Positions 58,416 through 64,000 of a stretch of 64,000 nt of DNA are shown here, piece after piece; positions within the stretch are counted from its first letter, which is position 1; each line of letters opens with the position of its first letter. The notes beneath the pieces were generated by a model that saw only the letters and a list, made by a program, of their open reading frames with translations, was not told the DNA's origin and did not search any database. Both the position numbers and the translations under genes were made by a program. The DNA comes from Streptomyces griseofuscus (GTDB lineage Bacteria > Actinomycetota > Actinomycetes > Streptomycetales > Streptomycetaceae): positions 5,022,001-5,086,000 of the forward strand of contig NZ_CP051006.1 of the NCBI RefSeq assembly GCF_014673495.1, written 5' to 3'.

Positions 58416-59104
58416 AACCCCTGCTGCTGCTCGGGGCCGCGGCCGCCGCCTACTGGTGGTGGCGTTACCGCGGCCCCGGCCGCCAGATCACTGGCGCCGG
58501 TGCGTCGGCCGCCGCCCGGGCGCGGCAGTTACGCACCCCGCTGGTCCGCCTCGCGACCGCACTCGACATCCGCACCCAGGCGGAAGCCGACGCCAAGAAC
58601 TGGGAGCACGGCGCCCAGGGGGAGCGGCTCGTCTTCAAACTCCTGCAAGATCTCGTCCGCGAAGGCTGGGTGTTCCTGCCGGACCGCGGCATCCCCGGCA
58701 AGCGCACGAACATCGACCTGCTCGCCGTCAGCCCGCGCGGCTGGCTGTACGTCCTCGACTCCAAGAGCTGGGACGCCAGCCGACGGCTGTCCATCCGGGC
58801 AGGCCGGCTCTACCGCGGCCGCCCCGGAGGCCAGCTGCAGGACGTGACCGACTGGCTGGGCGGCCTGCACCGCGGCGCCCGCGCCGTGGAAACCCTCCTC
58901 GGCGTCCGCCCCGAGGCCATCGCCGTCATGGACGGCCCCATGCGCAGCGGCGAGCGGCTGCAGTTCCAGGGCCTGCGCCTGGTCCCGGCCGCCGACATCT
59001 GCGCCGTCCTGCGCGCGACCGACCGCAAGAAGCTCCGCACGAACCGTGCCGCCCGGCTCGCCGACACCGCAGCCCGCGTGCTGCCCCCCTACCTCGGAGA
59101 CTGA
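58412..59104 (+). CDS. Membrane-anchored NERD-domain protein with a TTA codon
   Basis: The protein has 230 residues. One N-terminal hydrophobic anchor (LLLLGAAAAAYWWW) precedes a nuclease-related NERD domain at about 65-180 (HGAQGERLVFKLLQDLVREGW, GIPGKRTNIDLLAVSPRGWLYVLDSKSW, with the E...D...DSK set of restriction-type nucleases). NERD proteins are frequent on plasmids and near transfer genes. Codon 40 (58529-58531) is TTA, so translation should need the bldA tRNA. It lies in the middle of the membrane-gene run. Confidence 0.8.
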   Translation: MKPLLLLGAAAAAYWWWRYRGPGRQITGAGASAAARARQLRTPLVRLATALDIRTQAEADAKNWEHGAQGERLVFKLLQDLVREGWVFLPDRGIPGKRTNIDLLAVSPRGWLYVLDSKSWDASRRLSIRAGRLYRGRPGGQLQDVTDWLGGLHRGARAVETLLGVRPEAIAVMDGPMRSGERLQFQGLRLVPAADICAVLRATDRKKLRTNRAARLADTAARVLPPYLGD

Positions 59105-59106
59105 CC

Positions 59107-59286
59107 GTGCTCACCAACCTCGACGTGCTGATCCTGACCATCCTCGGCGGCCTGTTCATCAACCCCCGCCGGTACCGCAGTTGCTGGACCGCCGTACTGG
59201 CCGCCCTGGCGACGGGAATCGCCACCGGCGCCGTCTACATGCTGGTCACCCGAGTCCTGCTGCCCTGGCTCGGAGTGACGCCGTGA
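59107..59286 (+). CDS. Very small two-helix membrane protein
   Basis: The protein has 59 residues with two hydrophobic segments (VLILTILGGLFI and AVLAALATGIATGAVYMLVTRVLLPWLG). It starts at GTG 59107 just after the NERD stop and overlaps the next gene by GTGA. Confidence 0.5.
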   Translation: MLTNLDVLILTILGGLFINPRRYRSCWTAVLAALATGIATGAVYMLVTRVLLPWLGVTP

Positions 59287-60221
59287 CGCCGCGCGAGCGC
59301 TGGCTTCAGCGCATGCTGCACGCGCGCGGTGTCCGCCCCGTCGGCCACGCCGACCCCGCCGATGAGGACCAGGACGACACGACCGTCCAGGCCGCCCCGG
59401 TTGTCCCCGTTCAGCCGAAGGCGCCCGCCCCGGGCTGGCCCCCGGCCGGCGCGCGCCGCGTCGTGAGTGCAGGAGGCGGCCGTCTGCCCGCCCCGGGACA
59501 GACGATCACCCTTGGCGACGAGGACGACGAGCAGGGCCCCGAGGTGCCCGTCGACGGCGAGGACCAGGTCGACGCGGACCCCGTCGAGGACGTCGCCGAA
59601 GAAGAGGCACCGGCCACTTCCCCGGCCCCGACCGAGCCTGTCGCGAAGGTCCCGGCCAACGCCAAGCCCGTCCGCAGCACACTCCAACGACGGGCCGGGG
59701 CGACGAAATCCGGGAAGTCCGGCAAGGACCTGACGGACGATCCCAGCCTGCGCATCGCTGTGTTCAACCTGAGCGCCGCGGCGGTCGGCTACATGCTGTC
59801 GCTCGCAGAGATCGTGAACACCTACCTTCGCGGCGCCGAGCATGCAGCGCGCGGCGTGTTCGCGTTCGTCCTCGCGGCCGCCGCGGCCCTCGGGGCCTGG
59901 TGGATCACCCGGCACCCGGCCGTGCGGCTCGTCCTGCCGTACGCGCTCGTCACCCGCCCCCTGGTCATCGCCGGGTGCGCCGAAGTGGGCCGCCGTATTG
60001 CGCCGGTCCCGGTCGCCTGGCTCAACCAGAACGGCGCGCGGTGGGGGCTCGGCCCGGACGCGGTCTCACTGCTGATCACCACGGGAGGGATCTCCTTCGC
60101 CCTGTGGTGGGGCATCGACCGCCGCCTCCGCCGCTTCCACTGGCTCGTGCGCTGGTTCTTCCGCATCCCCCTGGCGACCACCGTCGTCTGCACCCTCCGC
60201 TACGGCAACCCCATCCACTGA
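59283..60221 (+). CDS. Polytopic membrane protein with acidic N-terminal domain
   Basis: The protein has 312 residues. About 150 soluble residues, Pro-rich and acidic (DEDDEQGPEVPVDGEDQVDADPVEDV), precede four or five helices (SAAAVGYMLSLAEIVNTYL, GVFAFVLAAAAALGAWW, LPYALVTRPLVIAG, AVSLLITTGGISFALWW, FFRIPLATTVVC). It could be a channel-type part of a transfer or secretion complex. No family is recognised. Confidence 0.55.
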   Translation: MTPRERWLQRMLHARGVRPVGHADPADEDQDDTTVQAAPVVPVQPKAPAPGWPPAGARRVVSAGGGRLPAPGQTITLGDEDDEQGPEVPVDGEDQVDADPVEDVAEEEAPATSPAPTEPVAKVPANAKPVRSTLQRRAGATKSGKSGKDLTDDPSLRIAVFNLSAAAVGYMLSLAEIVNTYLRGAEHAARGVFAFVLAAAAALGAWWITRHPAVRLVLPYALVTRPLVIAGCAEVGRRIAPVPVAWLNQNGARWGLGPDAVSLLITTGGISFALWWGIDRRLRRFHWLVRWFFRIPLATTVVCTLRYGNPIH

Positions 60222-60232
60222 AAGGCACCGCA

Positions 60233-60703
60233 GTGCACGCGCACGCCCTGACGCTCGCGGCCGGACTCGGCGGGGGTCAGTTCCTCGGCTCGATCACCGT
60301 CGTCGGCATCGCCGGCGGTCTCACCCTCATGTTCATCGCTGGCCTCCGAGGCAGCGACACCATCAAGATCAACGACAAGAAGAAAGCGCTGATCTGGGGC
60401 TGCCTCATCGGTCAGCTCTGGGCGGCCGCAGGCGGCACCCTCGCTGAGATGGGCCAGGGAGTCCACCAGGTCAGCAACAGCGTGTTCGGCGGCTCCGGGC
60501 TGCTGGGTTCCTCTCCCGGGCAGGGAGGCGTGTGCTTCATCCTGTTCGCCATCGCCTACGCCTTCCGGTGGAAGCGCCTCGTCTGGCCCGCCCTGTGCGG
60601 CCTGGCGATCGGTATCGGCGCCGCCGAGGCCGGAGGCATCTGGTCCCTCGCCGCCAACGTGTTCCACATGCTCCTGGCCACCGTCGTCGGAAAGGTGGTG
60701 TGA
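60233..60703 (+). CDS. Small polytopic membrane protein
   Basis: The protein has 156 residues with four helices (FLGSITVVGIAGGLTLMFIAGL, ALIWGCLIGQLWAAAGG, GGVCFILFAIAYAF, LCGLAIGIGAAEAGGIW) and a Gly/Ser loop between the second and third. The size and Gly-rich helices are like small pore-forming or pilin-like subunits, but no named family is evident. Confidence 0.55.
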   Translation: MHAHALTLAAGLGGGQFLGSITVVGIAGGLTLMFIAGLRGSDTIKINDKKKALIWGCLIGQLWAAAGGTLAEMGQGVHQVSNSVFGGSGLLGSSPGQGGVCFILFAIAYAFRWKRLVWPALCGLAIGIGAAEAGGIWSLAANVFHMLLATVVGKVV

Positions 60704-60704
60704 A

Positions 60705-61817
60705 GTGGACGTCGTAGACGAGTTGCGCGAGGAGTTCCGCGAGGGATGGCGCGCGGGCGTCGAACGCGGCGGACTCCGCGACGAGCTTCACCGGCTCACC
60801 GCCTGGACCCGCCGCCAGCCGGGCAGCCTCGCCCGGTTCGCCCTCAAGCAGATGCACGCCCTGTGGCACGTCACCGTCTCCCTGATCCGTGACGCATTCC
60901 GAGGGACCCCGGTCCTCGCCGGGATCCTCGTCCGCGCCCTGGCCCGAGGGGTCCGGGCCGCGGTCCGCGCCAGCACGGGCGGGGGAGCGGCTGCCTCAGC
61001 GAAGCCGGCGGACCCGGCCGCCGCCGAAGAATGCCAGGAGCCCGCTCCCACCGAGGAGGCGCAGTTCACCGCCGACGCTCCGGCAGGACCGCCCTGGAAG
61101 CGCCGCAAGGGCGCGGCGCAGTCCCCCGGCAAGCAGGCACCGCCGACCGCGTCCTCGGCGCCTGCCAAGGTCGGCCCGGCGGACGCCCTCGAACGGGTCG
61201 CGATCGGCTTCCTCGTCCTCACCGTCGGCGCGACCTTCGGCGGGATGGCCCTCGGGGCCCTCGGCGGCCTCCTCGCTCCGTACGAGTCCGGGATCATCCT
61301 CGGTCTGGCCGTCGTCTGGTGCCTGGTCGCCGCGATGGTCGCCCCCCGCGACGAGGAGCCCACCGCCGACGTCGAAGAAGACGCTGACGACGAGGACCCC
61401 ACCGAAAACGATCACGAGATGTCGGCGGGGGAGCAGGCCCACGAAGTAGACGCGTGGCCCACCCTGCGCGCGGCCATCCGGAATTGCGTCGAGCAGGAGG
61501 CCGCGGCCGGCGCCGGGGGATTCAAAGAGGCCAAGGGGAGGGGCGTCATCGTTGATGACCTCGTAGCCCCATTGCAGCGCAGGGGAGTTACACAAGCCAC
61601 TGACCGGAAGGCCGTCATCGGCCTCCTCGAAAGCGCCGAGATCCGTTGGCGCGAGCAGATGAAATTCCGGATCGGCGGAAAGCAGAAAAACCGTCCCGGC
61701 GTCCACGTCGCCGACCTTGCGGAAGACCTCGGGAGGCGGCCCCGTCTCCCCGCCGAATTGGTGCCCGATCTCACCCCTCAGCCGGGCCCCTCCCGAGAGC
61801 TGAAATCCACCCTCTGA
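60705..61817 (+). CDS. Membrane protein with C-terminal winged-helix-like domain
   Basis: The protein has 370 residues. The N-terminus is amphipathic, followed by an acidic/Pro linker and two helices at about 165-215 (VAIGFLVLTVGATFGGMALGALGGLL, GIILGLAVVWCLVAAMVA). A soluble domain at about 245-355 has a winged-helix look (LRAAIRNCVEQEAAAGAGGFKEAKGRGVIVDDLVAPLQRRGV, REQMKFRIGGK). It starts one base after the previous stop. It ends the membrane operon and may link it to DNA. Confidence 0.55.
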   Translation: MDVVDELREEFREGWRAGVERGGLRDELHRLTAWTRRQPGSLARFALKQMHALWHVTVSLIRDAFRGTPVLAGILVRALARGVRAAVRASTGGGAAASAKPADPAAAEECQEPAPTEEAQFTADAPAGPPWKRRKGAAQSPGKQAPPTASSAPAKVGPADALERVAIGFLVLTVGATFGGMALGALGGLLAPYESGIILGLAVVWCLVAAMVAPRDEEPTADVEEDADDEDPTENDHEMSAGEQAHEVDAWPTLRAAIRNCVEQEAAAGAGGFKEAKGRGVIVDDLVAPLQRRGVTQATDRKAVIGLLESAEIRWREQMKFRIGGKQKNRPGVHVADLAEDLGRRPRLPAELVPDLTPQPGPSRELKSTL

Positions 61818-62131
61818 CCGGCCCCGTTCGGCCCGGATTCCGGCCCCCGCCCAGGCCCCGCACACGGGCCCGTACGGGGGGCCCGTCATGGGTGCCGTTC
61901 GGCCGGCTGTAGGGGAGTGGTGCGGCCCCCTCCCCTCCCCCGCCCCGGAAGAGGCCCCGTACCCCTACTTACTACCGCCTACCTACCTCCCTACCGGGGT
62001 GAGGGGAGGGGTTGGCGGCCGCCCGAGTCCGTTCGATAACGCCTCGAAAATAAGCGGAGTTGATGCGTCGGCCAGGTCGCTGCCGCTACCGTGAAAACGT
62101 CCTAACCGTCCAAGTCCACCAGGAGAAGGCC
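61818..62131. other. Intergenic stretch without a recognisable gene
   Basis: These 314 bp contain C-rich repeats around TACCT (61970-61994) and an AT-richer patch (CGAAAATAAGCGG near 62044) that may hold the promoter for the next small gene. No hairpin of note is seen. Confidence 0.4.
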
Positions 62132-62383
62132 GTGCTCGGCCCGTACCGCTACTTCTGCCCGGCGTGCAACCTGGAATCCGACCCGTACTTCTTGAAGCGC
62201 ACGGCGGACGACGTCGGGGAAGATCACCGCCACAAAAGGCACGGCGGTCTGCACCCGGTGGGGGAATGCATTCTGACGTCCGGTGAACTCCGTGCCCCTC
62301 AGGGTGGCGAGCGTTCAGCCGTCGTCGCATTCGCCGTGATCATGCTCCTCGCATTCGGCGCGAAGATTCTCGGACTCGTCTGA
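62132..62383 (+). CDS. Small protein with CxxC motif and C-terminal membrane helix
   Basis: The protein has 83 residues. It starts at GTG 62132 after AGGAG, and an upstream ATG at 62060 lacks a ribosome site. YFCPACNLESDPYFL and a later His/Cys group (DHRHKRHGGLHPVGEC) form a likely zinc site. One helix (AVVAFAVIMLLAFGAKILGLV) ends the protein. Confidence 0.55.
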   Translation: MLGPYRYFCPACNLESDPYFLKRTADDVGEDHRHKRHGGLHPVGECILTSGELRAPQGGERSAVVAFAVIMLLAFGAKILGLV

Positions 62384-62387
62384 CGGC

Positions 62388-62440
62388 GCGAACGCCGAAG
62401 GGGCCGCACGCATTTCGCGTGCGGCCCCTTCGGCGTTCGC
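62388..62440. terminator. Very strong bidirectional terminator
   Basis: Perfect 24-bp arms (62388-62411 with 62417-62440) with the 5-nt loop ATTTC separate the convergent genes on either side. Confidence 0.88.
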
Positions 62441-62449
62441 AGGTGTCCG

Positions 62450-63061
62450 TTACCGCTTCACGATGCTCGGGTCCGCGCCCGGCTGCTGGACGTACCAGTC
62501 GTACGGGACAACGACCGACTTCGGGCGCCCCTTGTCCTCGATCAGCTTGTGCTCCGAGCCCCGCTTACGGCGGCGCGGCACGTTGTGCGCGCGAGCGATG
62601 AGCCGCACCTGCTCCTCAGCCCACGGGACATGGTCCGCCATCTCCGCGTTGGTCAGGGTCGGGTTCGCCTTCAAGTCGTCGGCAATGGCCTCGTCCACCG
62701 CCGCGCGGGCCTTCTTCTCGCCGTCCAGGACCTGGTGCCAGTCGGCGAGCAGGTCGCGGAGCTGCTCGCTGGGCGTGTAGACCGGCGGGTCGCCCTCCTC
62801 CTTGCGGTGCCGCTCGCGCGGCGGCACGCCCCGGCCGGCCATCAGGAGGCGAATGTTCTCGTCTGACCACGGCAGGTGCTCGGCGAGCGTCGGCAGGTTC
62901 AGCCGCACGTTCTCCGTCAGCTCCCGCGCGATGCCCGCAAGCAGCGCCTCGCGGGCCTGCGGCTCCGTCTCGTCCACGATGGTCCGCCAGGCGGCGAGGC
63001 GTTCCCTGAGCCGGTCGCTGGGCTGGTAGCCGCTCGGGGGCGGGCTGTCGGTGGTGGCCAT
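62450..63061 (-). CDS. DNA-binding-like protein with duplicated helical domain
   Basis: The protein has 203 residues. Two related halves are seen: SDRLRERLAAWRTIVDE...LPTLAEHLPWSDENIRLLMAGRGVPPRERH and SEQLRDLLADWHQVLDG...NAEMADHVPWAEEQVRLIARAHNVPRRRK. Each half ends in an HTH-like unit (AEHLPWSDENIRLL). The C-terminus is basic. It is probably a regulator binding a repeated or palindromic site. The start is ATG 63061, with no clear ribosome site. Confidence 0.6.
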   Translation of the reverse strand: MATTDSPPPSGYQPSDRLRERLAAWRTIVDETEPQAREALLAGIARELTENVRLNLPTLAEHLPWSDENIRLLMAGRGVPPRERHRKEEGDPPVYTPSEQLRDLLADWHQVLDGEKKARAAVDEAIADDLKANPTLTNAEMADHVPWAEEQVRLIARAHNVPRRRKRGSEHKLIEDKGRPKSVVVPYDWYVQQPGADPSIVKR

Positions 63062-63119
63062 ACCGCGAGTCTTGCACAAGGCCTCCGGGGTAAACACGGA
63101 TGACCGACCAAAGGCAAGG

Positions 63120-63136
63120 TCAAACCCGGTTTGACG
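63120..63136. promoter_or_regulatory. Palindrome in the divergent region
   Basis: GTCAAAC (63120-63126) and GTTTGAC (63130-63136) with a 3-nt centre contain potential -35 boxes for both directions (TTGACC leftward, TTGACG rightward). It is a candidate operator for the duplicated-domain protein. Confidence 0.55.
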
Positions 63137-63226
63137 TGGCATTTTCTCGCCCAAATGAGGGTGGACAACGGTGGGTGGGGGAGGAATGAAGTACGACAAA
63201 CAGCACGACACCCCAGGGAGGGACCG

Positions 63227-63397
63227 ATGAGCGCCCCCATCATTGCGGCCACCACCGTCAGCATTCCGGCCATCCGGATCACCCAGCCGCTGCCGGAACT
63301 GCCCGACCTCGGCATGTGCGACTGCGGGCGCGAACTGGTCTGCCTCATCGACGGCAGCGGCATCGTCTTCTGCGAGCGCTGCGACCTGGGCGCCTGA
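63227..63397 (+). CDS. Small zinc-ribbon-like protein
   Basis: The protein has 56 residues. AGGGAGG lies 4-5 bp before the ATG. Two Cys pairs (CDCGRELVCLIDGSGIVFCERC) form a compact zinc-binding hairpin. It is one of several small Cys proteins of the element and its role is unknown. Confidence 0.55.
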   Translation: MSAPIIAATTVSIPAIRITQPLPELPDLGMCDCGRELVCLIDGSGIVFCERCDLGA

Positions 63398-63507
63398 ACG
63401 GCCGTCAACCCACCACTTTTCGACCAACTTATTTGGGATAACGTCCACAATCCTGGTCCACATGGTCCAAGATGGGCAAGGAACACCCACCCACGAAGGA
63501 GCAGCCC

Positions 63508-63996
63508 ATGTTCGAAGTCACCATCGAGCACCCCGGCATCGAGGACCGCACCTACTTCGCCGACCGCCAGGGCGAGCTGCGGAACATCGTCTGGGGCGTC
63601 GCCCGCGCTCAGGGCAAGCCCACCACCAACGACCGCGAGATGATCGCCATCGTCGGCGGCATCGCCTCGGACTGGGCCATCCGTGGCGAGGCCACGCTCA
63701 AGGTCCACGACGTCACCGTGATCGTCCGAGACCCCGCGGGCTGCGACGGTCACGCCGGCGAGGACGGCGTGCTCCTCGGTGGCCCCGAGACCTGCGACGG
63801 CTCGTGCAAACCCCGCCCCCGCTTCAGTCTGGCCGCAGCCGCCGACCTGACCTGTGCGCTCGACGACGCCGAGCTGGACGCGACCGGCGGCTGCGGCCCT
63901 TGCGGGTTGGAGGCCGGGCAGATGTGCGCGGGCTGCGGGAAGTGCAACTGCCACACCCACGAGACCTGCGTCCGCCCCGCCGGCGAGCGCGCCTGA
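63508..63996 (+). CDS. Hypothetical protein with Cys-rich C-terminus
   Basis: The protein has 162 residues. The ATG at 63508 follows AAGGAG at 6 bp. The N-terminal 90 residues are an alpha/beta domain (MFEVTIEHPGIEDRTYFADRQ, IAIVGGIASDWAIRGEATLKVHDVTVIV). The C-terminal 35 residues have eight Cys with His (CGPCGLEAGQMCAGCGKCNC, HTHETC), a likely binuclear zinc site. The upstream region has a GGATAAC box and TGGTCCA repeated twice. Confidence 0.55.
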   Translation: MFEVTIEHPGIEDRTYFADRQGELRNIVWGVARAQGKPTTNDREMIAIVGGIASDWAIRGEATLKVHDVTVIVRDPAGCDGHAGEDGVLLGGPETCDGSCKPRPRFSLAAAADLTCALDDAELDATGGCGPCGLEAGQMCAGCGKCNCHTHETCVRPAGERA

Positions 63997-64000
63997 CCGA

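Noticed and set aside
62060..62131. Upstream ATG for the 62.1-kb small protein
   Set aside because: It has no ribosome site, whereas GTG 62132 is preceded by AGGAG.
28760..64000. Right attachment site of the element within the window
   Set aside because: I looked for a second copy of the tRNA 3' sequence around CCGGTTCAAGTCCGG and found none, so the right end is placed outside.
28760..64000. Complete prophage or complete ICE
   Set aside because: No terminase, portal, capsid, tail, lysis, TraB/FtsK or relaxase gene is visible, so neither label can be supported from this part alone.

Overview
The window looks like a Streptomyces (or very close relative) chromosome. It is GC-rich with GTG, ATG and occasional TTG starts, and genes often overlap at GTGA or ATGA. 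The left part carries a block typical of streptomycetes: mfd, mazG, P450, two resuscitation-promoting factors (one behind a ydaO-type c-di-AMP riboswitch), eno, ftsB, a DUF501 gene, ppx/gppA, ndh, cfa and a MacB-like ABC exporter. It ends at a tRNA-Leu gene with anticodon UAA, which matches bldA, the rare-codon tRNA that controls streptomycete development. No window-wide search was possible, so species and strain are not named.

Region 1 (1 to about 28.67 kb) is core chromosome. It holds the 3' end of mfd, secreted or membrane proteins (HNH lipoprotein, TPR protein, M48 protease, lipoprotein), a degenerate DNA-methylase-like protein, a small membrane protein overlapping a Ser/Thr kinase, a DUF1906 secreted protein, a SurA-N lipoprotein, mazG-P450, a DUF899 protein, the two Rpf genes, and the eno-ftsB-DUF501-ppx-ndh-cfa run. 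Several hairpin terminators separate the units.

Region 2 (28.67 kb to the right edge, more than 35 kb) is a mobile element. A tyrosine integrase starts 100 bp downstream of the tRNA 3' end. Next comes a phage-like control region: divergent XRE regulators around three copies of a 16-bp palindrome. An early or recombination module follows (YqaJ exonuclease, RecT annealase, DnaQ-like exonuclease, RusA resolvase, small DNA-binding proteins, a WhiB protein). Then come an Arr-like ADP-ribosyltransferase fold, a divergent Phd-type antitoxin and GIY-YIG nuclease pair, and a putative replication initiator with six 24-bp iteron-like repeats inside its own gene.

From 47.7 to 53.9 kb the element carries a compact cargo cassette: an XRE-TPR regulator, an NDP-sugar 4,6-dehydratase, an ATP-grasp ligase, a DegT/DnrJ-type aminotransferase and a MurG-like glycosyltransferase. 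I infer that it builds an aminated, possibly aminoacylated, 6-deoxy sugar and transfers it to a lipid-linked or natural-product acceptor. The last part (54.5 to 64 kb) has many very small genes, a 20-bp perfect inverted repeat between two divergent genes, and a tightly packed set of membrane proteins with a NERD-domain protein, possibly a transfer or secretion module.

No capsid, tail, portal, terminase or TraB/FtsK gene is visible and the right attachment site is not in the window. Whether the element is a temperate phage, an ICE or a phage-plasmid stays open. At least two element genes (the cassette regulator and the NERD protein) contain an in-frame TTA codon, the codon read by the very tRNA at which the element sits.
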